NCBI GenBank assembly: GCA_963789005.1
Contig: CAWBIZ010000009.1
Location: forward strand, 1-64,000
Direction: 5' to 3'
DNA from: DASSUW01 sp963789005
GTDB lineage: Bacteria > Actinomycetota > Thermoleophilia > Solirubrobacterales > Solirubrobacteraceae
Length of the DNA stretch: 64,000 bases
The position numbers and the translations under genes were made by a program. Each line of letters begins with the position of its first letter. Position 1 is the stretch's first letter. The notes under the pieces are model-generated. The model saw only the letters and a program-made list of their open reading frames with translations, did not search any database and had not been told where the DNA came from. This document shows, one piece after another, positions 52,842 through 62,301 of the stretch.

Positions 52842-54265
52842 TCCGTGGCCCGTGACTCCCGGATGACGGTGACCTTGATCTGGCCGGGGTACTCGAGCTC
52901 CTGCTCGATCTCGCGCGCGATCTCGTGCGAGAGCAGGACCGCGCCGTCGTCGTCGAGCGAGCTTGGCTGCACCATCACGCGGATCTCGCGGCCGGCCTGC
53001 ATCGCGTAGCACTTGTCGACCCCCGCGTGCCGCGTCGCGATGTGCTCGAGGTCGCGCAGGCGCTTGACGTACTGCTCCAGCGACTCGCCGCGGGCGCCCG
53101 GGCGGGCGCCGGAGAGCGCGTCCGCGGCCTGCACGATCACGGCCTCGATGGTCTGCGGCTCGACCTCGTTGTGGTGGGCCTCCATGGCATGCGCGACGGC
53201 CTCGGTCTCGCCGTGCCGGCGGGCGAGGTCGCCGCCGACGAGCGCGTGCGGGCCCTCGACCTCGTGCGACACCGCCTTGCCGATGTCGTGCAGCAGCGCG
53301 GCCCGGCGCGCGGTCTTGGGCGAGGCGCCCAGCTCGTCGGCCATCATCGCCGCCAGGTGGGCGCACTCGACCGAGTGGGCGAGCACGTTCTGGCCGTAGG
53401 ACGTCCGGTACTTGAGGCGGCCGAGCGTCTTCGTCAGGTCGGCGTCGAGGCCCTGGACGTTGGCGTCGAAGCACGCCTGCTCGCCGGACTCGGCGATGTG
53501 GGTCTCGAGCTCGGACTTCGCCTGGTAGTAGGTCTCCTCGATCCGCGCCGGGTGGATGCGGCCGTCCTGCAGGAGCTTCTCGAGCGTGAGGCGCGCGATC
53601 TCGCGGCGGACGCCGTCGAAGCCGGAGAGGATCACGGCGTTGGGCGTGTCGTCGATGATGAAGTCGACGCCCGTGAGGTGCTCGAGCGCGCGGATGTTGC
53701 GTCCCTCGCGGCCGATGATGCGGCCCTTCATGTCGTCCGCCTGGAGCTGGACGACCGACACCGTGGTCTCGGCGGCGTGCCCGGCCGCGAGCCGCTGCAT
53801 GACCACGGAGAGGATGTTGCGCACGCGACGCTCGGCGTCGCGCTTGGTCTCCTCCTCGATGGCGCGCAGCCGGCGCGCCGACTCGTGGCGCACCTGGTCC
53901 TCGAGGTCCTTCATCAGCATCGCCTTGGCCTGCGAGGCGGAAAGCCCTGACGCCCGCTCGAGCTCGCGGATCGTGCGCTCGCGCACCTCGCCGATCTCGC
54001 CTTCGGCGTCGGCGAGTCGGCGCTCGCGATCGCCGAGCTCGGAGGCCCGGGTGTCGAGCGCCTCCTCGCGCGCCCGCAGCAGCTGCTCCAGCCGGCCGGC
54101 CTCCGCCTGCCGGCTCCCCGTGGCGTCGTCGGTCGTCCTGGGGGCGGGCGGAGCGACCTTCGGACGGCCGTTGGCCGTCGCCGGTGCCGGCGCGCGCTTG
54201 GCCACGACGGTCGCCGCGACCACCAGGCCCAATGCCACCAAGACCGCTCCGATCACGATCTCCAT
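52829..54265 (-). CDS. rny: ribonuclease Y
   Basis: 478 residues. An N-terminal membrane helix (about 3-22), a long coiled coil (about 60-160), a KH domain (KGRIIGREGRNIRALEHLTGVDFIIDD) and an HD domain (LLHDIGKAVSHEVEG). It is the membrane-bound endonuclease that starts mRNA decay. The ATG at 54265 follows GAGAGGAAA at 7-8 nt. The family is typical of Firmicutes and some actinobacteria. Confidence 0.95.
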   Translation of the reverse strand: MEIVIGAVLVALGLVVAATVVAKRAPAPATANGRPKVAPPAPRTTDDATGSRQAEAGRLEQLLRAREEALDTRASELGDRERRLADAEGEIGEVRERTIRELERASGLSASQAKAMLMKDLEDQVRHESARRLRAIEEETKRDAERRVRNILSVVMQRLAAGHAAETTVSVVQLQADDMKGRIIGREGRNIRALEHLTGVDFIIDDTPNAVILSGFDGVRREIARLTLEKLLQDGRIHPARIEETYYQAKSELETHIAESGEQACFDANVQGLDADLTKTLGRLKYRTSYGQNVLAHSVECAHLAAMMADELGASPKTARRAALLHDIGKAVSHEVEGPHALVGGDLARRHGETEAVAHAMEAHHNEVEPQTIEAVIVQAADALSGARPGARGESLEQYVKRLRDLEHIATRHAGVDKCYAMQAGREIRVMVQPSSLDDDGAVLLSHEIAREIEQELEYPGQIKVTVIRESRATDYAR

Positions 54266-54631
54266 TGCGATTTCCTCTCCCCAGCGCCGTCCGATGCGGG
54301 CGACGCGAGATGCTCAGTCACCTGTTTTGGAAGGCGGCAGGCCGAGCCTTGCCTCGGCGCTGGCGGAGGAGACGAGCAGGAAGGCGGCACGCGGCCGCCC
54401 CGTCAGGTGGCGGCTGTCGTGCGGTGTTGGGTCGTGTGTACCGGGCGCGCCCGCCCGGATGCGGTGCCTGATCGTCCGCGGAGATGGTTCTCGATGGTGG
54501 CCGTCGTCACTGAAGCTGCTGCTTCCGCTTCAAACAATGGAATTTGCTGGGAGTTTCACGAGCCTGGGTCGGCCCGACCTGTCGCTGCCCGGATCGTAGT
54601 ACCGGCGGCACCGCGGCGCAATCCACTCGGG
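54266..54631. other. 366-bp region without a recognised gene
   Basis: Lies between the recX stop and the rny start. It should hold the rny promoter and leader. A minus-strand TACGAT near 54590 is a weak -10 candidate. No convincing coding frame, RNA gene or strong terminator was seen. Confidence 0.5.
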
Positions 54632-55234
54632 TCAGTCGTAGGCCGGAGCGCCCGCGTGGCGCCGGATCGCGTCATGCGCCAGCTCGAGCTCGTAGCCCTT
54701 GCGGACGAGGATGCCGAGGGCTCGCTCGCAGTCGCGCGGCGTCGCCGGTGGCTGCGGGAAGCGGCGGCGCAGGAGCGCGAGTGCCGCCTCGAGCTCCTCG
54801 TCATGGTCGCGCCCGCCCACGGCCGCGGCGATCAGCTCCGGCTCGACGCCGATACTGCTCAGGCGGCGCTCGATCCGCTCGGCGCCCCAGCCGTCGAGCC
54901 GCCGGCGGTCCTCGGCGAAGCGCTGGGCGAAGCGAGCGTCGTCGAGGTAACCCTGCTCGCAGAGCTCGCCGAGGACGGCTTCGATGACCGCCGGCTCGGC
55001 GCGCTTGCGGGCCAGGAGGCGCGCGATCTCCGCCACGGTGTGATCGCGGCGGTTGAGCGCGCGCCACGCGACGTCGCGGCCGTGCTGGAGGCGCACCTCG
55101 CGATCGAGCGACCGCTCGGGCGGTCGACGGTCCGCGTCCGGAGCGTCGGCGCCATCGGGCGGTCGACGGTCCGCGTCCGGAGCGTCGGCGCCGTCGAACG
55201 GGACGAGCGGCTCGTCCGGGGGGACTCCGGGCAC
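54632..55234 (-). CDS. recX: regulatory protein RecX
   Basis: 200 residues from a GTG, 6 nt after the recA stop. Three-helix RecX repeats include WRALNRRDHTVAEIARLLARK, GYLDDARFAQRFAEDRR and LGILVRKGYELELAHDAIRR. RecX limits RecA filaments and activity. The N-terminal about 45 residues are acidic/Pro-rich and contain DGADAPDADRRPP twice, from a 39-bp tandem duplication. Confidence 0.9.
   Translation of the reverse strand: MPGVPPDEPLVPFDGADAPDADRRPPDGADAPDADRRPPERSLDREVRLQHGRDVAWRALNRRDHTVAEIARLLARKRAEPAVIEAVLGELCEQGYLDDARFAQRFAEDRRRLDGWGAERIERRLSSIGVEPELIAAAVGGRDHDEELEAALALLRRRFPQPPATPRDCERALGILVRKGYELELAHDAIRRHAGAPAYD
55117..55194. repeat. 39-bp tandem duplication in the recX start
   Basis: Units 55117-55155 and 55156-55194 are identical or nearly so. 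They are in frame and give two copies of a 13-residue segment. Confidence 0.88.
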
Positions 55235-55240
55235 GGCGGG

Positions 55241-56323
<1,083 letters not shown>

Positions 56324-56434
56324 CTCGTCTCCTGCGATCTCGTCACGTGAAGTCGAACAAGCTTGGGGGGTCGGCCGGACAGAAACCCAGCCTGCCGCCG
56401 TGCGTGTGACCGAACAAGGCGCAGGTGTGACGGA

Positions 56435-57121
56435 TCAGTGGAGAGTCACGCGCGAGAGAGCCTCGTAGCGGGCGCCGCGCGGGTCGAGCCGCGACTCGAA
56501 GAGCGTCAGCGTGTCCGCGCGGAACTCGAGCGGCTCGGGCGCGGCCGCGACCGACCGCGGCGCCCGCTCGCGCGGGCGCAGGCGCGCGACGGTGACGTGC
56601 GCCCGGAACCGCCGCTTCTCAGGCACGAACACGCCGGCGGCCTCGAGCTCCGCGCTGAGGCGCCCCTGCAGCGCGGCCAGCGTGCCGTCCGGATCGGCGA
56701 GCGCGACCGCGAGCACCCGGGCGCGGCGCGGCGGGAGCAGCAGCGCCAAGGCCAGCGATAGCCGCGGCGGCGGGCCACCCGCATCGCGCAAGACCGCTGA
56801 GATGGCCTCTACGTCGCCCGCGGGACGCCGTCCCAGGAACGCGAGCGTGAGATGCATCGCCTCGTCCGGCACCGGGCGCCAGACCCGCGGGTCCGCGACC
56901 GCGTCGCGGAAGGCCACGAGCGCGGCGCGGACCGCCGCGGGGAGCTCGAGCGCCACGAACAGCCGGAGGTTCGCGCCAGGGGCCGACGACGTGCCGCGGG
57001 AGGGCGACGAACCGCCAGCGCCCGCCGGACCGCCAGCGGCCGCAGGACCGCCAGCGGCGGACGGATCGCCAGCGGCCGACGGGCCGCCCGACGGTCGGCC
57101 GGCCGGGCGTGGTGAGGTCAT
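56435..57121 (-). CDS. thpR: RNA 2',3'-cyclic phosphodiesterase ThpR
   Basis: 228 residues. The two HxTx motifs of the 2H family, HLTLAF and HVTVAR, define the active site. An N-terminal extension of about 50 residues is low-complexity (GGPAAA-like) and arises from 18-bp tandem repeats. ATG at 57121 overlaps the cinA stop. Confidence 0.88.
   Translation of the reverse strand: MTSPRPAGRPSGGPSAAGDPSAAGGPAAAGGPAGAGGSSPSRGTSSAPGANLRLFVALELPAAVRAALVAFRDAVADPRVWRPVPDEAMHLTLAFLGRRPAGDVEAISAVLRDAGGPPPRLSLALALLLPPRRARVLAVALADPDGTLAALQGRLSAELEAAGVFVPEKRRFRAHVTVARLRPRERAPRSVAAAPEPLEFRADTLTLFESRLDPRGARYEALSRVTLH
57012..57083. repeat. four 18-bp tandem repeats in thpR
   Basis: Units at 57012, 57030, 57048 and 57066, partly degenerate, encode a Gly/Pro/Ala-rich N-terminal extension. 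A fifth begins at 57084 but diverges. Confidence 0.75.
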
Positions 57122-58395
57122 GCCGCCGTGGCGGCGGCGGCGGGCTCGAGCGCTCGGCGGAGCATGTGCATCGCGATCGTGGTGGTTCGGTCTCGGATCG
57201 TGGCTCGGTCGCCGGGGATGACCACGGTTCGCTCGGCCACCTCGGAGCCGAACGCCACGCACACGCAGACCGTGCCGACCGGCTTCTCGGGCGTCCCGCC
57301 GCCCGGGCCGGCGATGCCGGTGATCCCCACCCCCAGAGCGGCGTGGAGCTGGATCGCGGCGCCGGCGGCCATCGCGCGGGCGACCTCCGGGGAGACCGCG
57401 CCGAACTGCTCGATCGCGTCCACCGACACCCCGGCGTGCTCGATCTTCGCCTCGTTCGAGTACGTCACGAACCCGCCCAGCATGTACGCCGACGAGCCTG
57501 CCAGCTCCGTCAGGCGAGCCGCCATCAGCCCGCCGGTGCACGACTCCGCGACCGCGACCGTGCGCACCGGCGGTCCCAGCAGGAGCCGGGCGACGATCTC
57601 GTCGACGGTCGCGCCGTCGCGGGAGAACACCCGCTCGCCGTGGCGCTCGAGCAGCGCCGCCTCGAACTCCGAGTACGCAGAACCCGCCGACGACGGGAAC
57701 GTCGTGGCGATCTCGAGCTCCCCCCGCCGCAGGCACGTCGTGACCTCCAGAGCGCCGTCGACCGACAGCGAGCGCAGCGTCCGCGCGAGCTCGGACTCGG
57801 GGAGCCCGGTCATGCGAATCAACCGCGTCTCCAAAGCCGACCCGCGCGCGAGCAACTCCGCGACCTCGGGCACGGACACCGCGGCGCCCCACATCGGCTG
57901 CAGCTCCCGCGGCGGCCCGGGCAGCACGAGCACCAGCGGCCGCCCGGGCACGACCAGGCCGGGAGCGGTCCCGATCGGCTCGAGCACCGCCGCGCCCGCA
58001 GGCACCAGCGCCTGCTTGCGCGCCCCCTCCCGCAGGCCTTCCTCGCTGACCTCGCGCCAGCGGTCGCGCAGCCCCGAGACCACGCCCCAGATCCGCTCCT
58101 CGAGCGCGGCGTCGACCGCCATCGGCAGGCCGGCGACCGACGCCACCACCTCCGCGGTCAGGTCGTCCGCGGTCGGCCCCAGACCGCCGCTGGTCACGAC
58201 CAGGTCCATCCCCGCACCCGCGAGGAACCGCAGAGCAGCCGCGAGATCGTCCGCACGATCCCCCACGACCATGACGTGCGCGACCTCGACCCCGCGCGAG
58301 CGCAGCTCGCCGGACAGCCACGGCCCGTTCTCGTCGCGCACGTACCCGGAGAGCACCTCGGTGCCCGTGACGACGATGCCCGCGCGCACGCTCAC
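57118..58395 (-). CDS. cinA: CinA-like nicotinamide-nucleotide amidase
   Basis: 425 residues. The N-terminal MoCF-like domain has VTGTEVLSGYVRDENGPWL and TSGGLGPTADDLT; the C-terminal amidase domain has VAESCTGGLMAARLTELAGSS and GIAGPGGGTPEKPVG. It deamidates NMN. GTG at 58395 overlaps the upstream stop. Frequently located near recA, as here. Confidence 0.92.
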   Translation of the reverse strand: MSVRAGIVVTGTEVLSGYVRDENGPWLSGELRSRGVEVAHVMVVGDRADDLAAALRFLAGAGMDLVVTSGGLGPTADDLTAEVVASVAGLPMAVDAALEERIWGVVSGLRDRWREVSEEGLREGARKQALVPAGAAVLEPIGTAPGLVVPGRPLVLVLPGPPRELQPMWGAAVSVPEVAELLARGSALETRLIRMTGLPESELARTLRSLSVDGALEVTTCLRRGELEIATTFPSSAGSAYSEFEAALLERHGERVFSRDGATVDEIVARLLLGPPVRTVAVAESCTGGLMAARLTELAGSSAYMLGGFVTYSNEAKIEHAGVSVDAIEQFGAVSPEVARAMAAGAAIQLHAALGVGITGIAGPGGGTPEKPVGTVCVCVAFGSEVAERTVVIPGDRATIRDRTTTIAMHMLRRALEPAAAATAA

Positions 58396-59180
58396 GCGGA
58401 GCAGTCCGGCCGCGCCTCGTCCGACAGCAGTCGCGGGCGGCGCCCCGGCCGCAGCTCGTACCCCACGGGATCGGCACTGGCCGCGACCTCGTACAGCCGC
58501 CCGTCGACCCGCATCTGCACGTTGGCGTTGCCGAAGTTCGTCCGGAAGCGCCGGCCCCGGTACACGCGCGTGCGAGCGCCCGCCTCCAGCGTCTCCTCGT
58601 CGATCAGCTGCCGGCCGCGCGCGTCCACCAGGCACACGTAGACGGGCCCGGTGGCCACGAGCTGGAGCCGCACCCGCCGCGGCTGCCGCTCGCGCTCCCG
58701 CGAGCCTGCACCTTCGCCCTCGTCACCGTCACCGGCCCCCACCGTCGCGTCAGGCGTCGCGGTCGGCTCGACCCGCGCCGGCACGCCCGCGTCGTCGTCC
58801 TCCCCCCACGTCCCCAGCACGTAGAACACCGCCAACAGCACCACCAGGCCGCCGAACAGCACGACGCCGGGCCCCACCAGAGCGCCCAGCCGCCGCCGCG
58901 GCTTCCGCGACGGCCGCCGGAACGGCGTCAGCTCCTGCGACGACGGGCGCTCGAACCGCTGCCGGTACTCCTCCACCAGCAGCCGCGCGTCCAGCCCGAG
59001 GTACTCGGCGTACGTCCGCAGGAACGTCTTGACGAACGTGGGGCCCGGCAGCAGGTCCCACTCCTCGTTCTCGAGCGCCCGGAGGTACTTGCCGCGGATC
59101 TTGGTCGCCGACTCGACCTCGGTCATGTCGATCCGCCGGCGCATCCGCGCCTCGCGCAGCGTCTCGCCAATCTCAGGCAT
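58392..59180 (-). CDS. RodZ-like helix-turn-helix membrane protein
   Basis: 262 residues. The Xre-type HTH (IGETLREARMRRRIDMTEVESATKIRGKYLRALENE) and the FVKTFLRTYAEYLGLD segment are those of RodZ. One membrane helix lies near 103-125, with an acidic linker and a C-terminal DUF4115-like domain outside. RodZ links cell shape machinery to MreB in rods; here the role is uncertain. TAGCCT lies 11 nt upstream. Confidence 0.87.
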   Translation of the reverse strand: MPEIGETLREARMRRRIDMTEVESATKIRGKYLRALENEEWDLLPGPTFVKTFLRTYAEYLGLDARLLVEEYRQRFERPSSQELTPFRRPSRKPRRRLGALVGPGVVLFGGLVVLLAVFYVLGTWGEDDDAGVPARVEPTATPDATVGAGDGDEGEGAGSRERERQPRRVRLQLVATGPVYVCLVDARGRQLIDEETLEAGARTRVYRGRRFRTNFGNANVQMRVDGRLYEVAASADPVGYELRPGRRPRLLSDEARPDCSA

Positions 59181-59191
59181 AACCGGCGTTC

Positions 59192-59197
59192 AGGCTA
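59192..59197 (-). promoter_or_regulatory. -10-like hexamer TAGCCT for the RodZ-like gene
   Basis: Minus strand, 11 nt before the ATG at 59180. It overlaps the ftsK stop codon. Confidence 0.4.
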
Positions 59198-61552
59198 CTC
59201 GGGGTCATCCTCCAGGACCGTGACGGGCTGCTCGCCGAGCGCCGCGAGCACGCGCGGGAGATCGGCTTCGGAGACCAGCACCTGGCGCGGCTTGGAGCCC
59301 TCGTAGCCTGAGATCACGCCGCGGCGCTCGAGCATGTCGATCAGCCGCCCCGCGCGCGTGTACCCGAGCCGCAAGCGCCGTTGCAGCATCGAGGTCGAGG
59401 CGGTCTGCATCTCGGCCACCAGCCGGATCGCGTCCCCCAGCAGCGGATCCTCGTCGGGATCGAACCCGTCGTCGCTCCCGCCCTCCTCCACCGCCGGCTC
59501 GACCTCCTCGAGCAGCTCCTCGACGAACTCGGGCTCGCCCTGCTTGCGCCATTCCTCGGTCAGCGCCGCGATCTCGGCCTCGTCGATGAACGCCCCCTGG
59601 ATCCGCTGCAGGCGCGAGGAGCCGACCGGGGAGAACAGCATGTCGCCCATCCCGAGCAGCGACTCGGCGCCGTTCTGGTCGAGGATCACGCGCGAGTCGG
59701 TCTGCGACGACACCGCGAACGCGATCCGCGACGGCACGTTGGCCTTGATCATGCCGGTGATCACGTCCACGCGCGGGGACTGCGTGGCGAGCACGAGGTG
59801 GATGCCGACCGCCCGCGCCTTCTGGGCGATGCGGATGATCGAGTCCTCGACGTCGGCGGGCGCGACCATCATCAGGTCTGCCAGCTCGTCGATCACGCAC
59901 AGCACGTACGGGAGCCGGGCCTCGCCCCGCCGCTCGCGCACCGCATTCAGGTCGCCCAAGGTACGCGTGCGCGCGAGCGACATGTACGAGTACCGCTGCT
60001 CCATCTCGCGCACGAGGTTCTGCAGCGCGGTCGCGGCCTTGCGCGGCGAGGTGATGACCGGCGTCAGCAGGTGCGGGATCGAGTCGTAGTGCGTGAGCTC
60101 GACCTGCTTGGGGTCGACGAGCACCATCCGCACCTCGTGCGGGGTGGCGCGCAGCAGGATCGAGGAGAGCATCGCGTTGACGGCGCCCGACTTGCCCGCC
60201 CCGGTCGTGCCCGCCACCAGCAGGTGCGGCATCTTCGCGAGGTCGGCGCCGATCGCCCGGCCGGCGACGTCCTTGCCCAGCCACACCGTCAGCGGCGACC
60301 AGTCGTCGGGCGGGGCCTGGTAGACGTCGCCGAGGTGCACGATCCGGCGGCGCGCGTTCGGGACCTCGACGCCCACGGCCTGCTTGCCGGGGATCGGGGC
60401 GAGGATGCGGATGTCGGCCGCGGCGAGCGCGTACGCCAGGTCGTCCTTGAGCTGCGCGACCTTCCCGACCTTGATGCCGGGCGCCAGCCGCAGCTCGTAG
60501 CGCGTGATGTGCGGGCCGGAGACCTTCCCGATCACGCGCGCGTCGACACCGAAGTGGCCCAGCGCCTCGAGCAGCTGCGTCGCGACCTTCTCCTGGTTCG
60601 CCGTGTCGGGCCGGTTCGCCTCCTCGGACGAGCGCTTGAGGAACGCGGGATCGGGGACCTTCCACACGAAGTCGTCGGAGTCGGTGACCGACGGGCGGAA
60701 GCGGCCCTGCGGCGTGAGGTCGGCCGCCGCCGCGGTGCGCGTGACGCCCGGCTCGTCCACCTCCGGGTCCTCGGCCAGCCGCGGTCTCTCCTCCTCCTCC
60801 TCCTCCTCCTCCTCGAGCAGCACGGTCTCCGGCTCGAACGGCTCGGGCTCCTCCCCTTCCCACTCGATCGTCTCAGCGGGGGCAGTTGCGCGCGAAACGC
60901 GCGGCTCCGCGCGCTCGATCTCGGCAAGCCCCTCGACCGGCCGCCGCCGGGCGACCGCCGCCCGCATGTCGCGCGTGGTCGTGGACACCGACGTGCTCGT
61001 GGCCTTGAGCACACCCGCCACCGACGCGCCGGTCAGCAACAGGACGGCGGCCAGCAGCAGGAACAGGCAGACGATGTGCGCGCCGACCGTCCCGAGGGCG
61101 GTCGAGATCCCCCAGTACAGGCCCTCCCCGACGAGCCCGCCGCGGGGGCGCACCCACTCGGCGTCCCAGCGGACCTCTGCGCCCCCGGGCCCGAGCCCGA
61201 GCGTGCCCGCGGCCAGGCCCAGCGTCAAGGCGCCGAACAGGCACAGACCGCCGGCCCGCAACGGCTTCACGGCGGGCAGCATGTCGCGCAGGACGAGGAC
61301 CGCGCCGATGGCCATCAGCGCCACCGGCACGCCGTAGTGGACGGCGCCCAGCAGGTGCTGCAGCCCGTCGACCGCCCATTCGCCGGCCTGCCCGCCCTCC
61401 CAGCGCAGGTAGATGAGGAAGGCGAAGAAGACCGCGGCGGCCACCAGTCCGAGCCCGATCAGGTCGATCTGCCGCTGCTCGAGCGCGGGGAGGCGCAACC
61501 GCGCACGCGGCGCGGACCTCCGGGCTCGGGGCTTCGGCTTGCGGGCGGCCAT
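59195..61552 (-). CDS. ftsK: FtsK/SpoIIIE-type DNA translocase
   Basis: 785 residues. Four N-terminal membrane helices (within about 28-185), an acidic linker with a nine-Glu run, an alpha/beta motor with Walker A AGTTGAGKSG and Walker B VLCVIDELADLMM, and a C-terminal winged-helix gamma domain (RRLRLGYTRAGRLIDMLERRGVI). It pumps chromosomal DNA through the septum. The poly-Glu run is a CTC/GAG trinucleotide tract at about 60788-60814. Possibly cotranscribed with the RodZ-like gene. Confidence 0.95.
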   Translation of the reverse strand: MAARKPKPRARRSAPRARLRLPALEQRQIDLIGLGLVAAAVFFAFLIYLRWEGGQAGEWAVDGLQHLLGAVHYGVPVALMAIGAVLVLRDMLPAVKPLRAGGLCLFGALTLGLAAGTLGLGPGGAEVRWDAEWVRPRGGLVGEGLYWGISTALGTVGAHIVCLFLLLAAVLLLTGASVAGVLKATSTSVSTTTRDMRAAVARRRPVEGLAEIERAEPRVSRATAPAETIEWEGEEPEPFEPETVLLEEEEEEEEERPRLAEDPEVDEPGVTRTAAAADLTPQGRFRPSVTDSDDFVWKVPDPAFLKRSSEEANRPDTANQEKVATQLLEALGHFGVDARVIGKVSGPHITRYELRLAPGIKVGKVAQLKDDLAYALAAADIRILAPIPGKQAVGVEVPNARRRIVHLGDVYQAPPDDWSPLTVWLGKDVAGRAIGADLAKMPHLLVAGTTGAGKSGAVNAMLSSILLRATPHEVRMVLVDPKQVELTHYDSIPHLLTPVITSPRKAATALQNLVREMEQRYSYMSLARTRTLGDLNAVRERRGEARLPYVLCVIDELADLMMVAPADVEDSIIRIAQKARAVGIHLVLATQSPRVDVITGMIKANVPSRIAFAVSSQTDSRVILDQNGAESLLGMGDMLFSPVGSSRLQRIQGAFIDEAEIAALTEEWRKQGEPEFVEELLEEVEPAVEEGGSDDGFDPDEDPLLGDAIRLVAEMQTASTSMLQRRLRLGYTRAGRLIDMLERRGVISGYEGSKPRQVLVSEADLPRVLAALGEQPVTVLEDDPE

Positions 61553-61595
61553 GTGGCTCGCATTCCTTCGACGCCCGGCCCGCCCCTCCTGCCCC

Positions 61596-61601
61596 TACCA
61601 T
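61596..61601 (+). promoter_or_regulatory. -10-like hexamer TACCAT for the response regulator
   Basis: Ends 10 nt before the ATG at 61612; no Shine-Dalgarno. Confidence 0.45.
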
Positions 61602-61611
61602 CAACACCACA

Positions 61612-62301
61612 ATGGAAGCTTCCGACCGCCCCGTGCGCGTGCTCGTCGTCGAGGACGACACCGAGATCGCCCAGGTACTGCAGCGCTCGCTGCGGCTCGA
61701 CGGCTACGACGTCAAGCTCGCGGCCGACGGCGTGCAGGCGCTCGACGAGGCGCACGCCTTCCTGCCCGACCTGATCGTGCTCGACCTCGGCCTCCCCCGG
61801 CTCGACGGGATCGACGTCGCGCGCCGCCTGCGCGACGATGGCGACGACGTGCCGATCCTGATCCTCACGGCGCGCGACGCGCTCGAGTCGCGCGTCGAGG
61901 GGCTCGACATCGGCGCCGACGACTACCTCGTCAAGCCGTTCGAGCGCCAGGAGCTGCTGGCCCGGCTGCGCGCGCTGCTGCGGCGCCGCCCGCCGCGCGG
62001 CATGGCGCCGCTGCGGGTCGGCGACCTGATGCTCAACCCCGACACCCACGAGGTCACCCGCGGCGAGCGGTCGATCGACCTCACGCAGCGCGAGTTCGAG
62101 CTGCTCGAGTACCTGATGCGCAACGAGCGCCTCGTGATCTCGCGCCAGAAGCTGCTCGACGAGGTCTGGGGCTACGACCCGTTCTCGATCACCAACACGA
62201 TCGAGGTCTTCGTCTCCAACCTGCGAAGGAAGCTCGAAGCCGATGGGGAGCCTCGACTCCTCCATACGGTCCGCGGCGCGGGCTACGTCCTCCGCGTATA
62301 A
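61612..62301 (+). CDS. OmpR/PhoB-family response regulator
   Basis: 229 residues. The receiver domain has the acidic pair VVEDD, phospho-Asp in LIVLDLGLP and Lys in LVKPF. The C-terminal winged helix has LTQREFELLEYLMRN and TNTIEVFVSNLRRKLE. It resembles MprA/TcrA-type regulators. Its end overlaps the kinase gene by 59 bp. Confidence 0.95.
   Translation: MEASDRPVRVLVVEDDTEIAQVLQRSLRLDGYDVKLAADGVQALDEAHAFLPDLIVLDLGLPRLDGIDVARRLRDDGDDVPILILTARDALESRVEGLDIGADDYLVKPFERQELLARLRALLRRRPPRGMAPLRVGDLMLNPDTHEVTRGERSIDLTQREFELLEYLMRNERLVISRQKLLDEVWGYDPFSITNTIEVFVSNLRRKLEADGEPRLLHTVRGAGYVLRV

Noticed and set aside
56324..56434. LexA box before recA
   Set aside because: Only CGAACAAG half-sites are present; the matching GTTCG at the right distance is missing on both.
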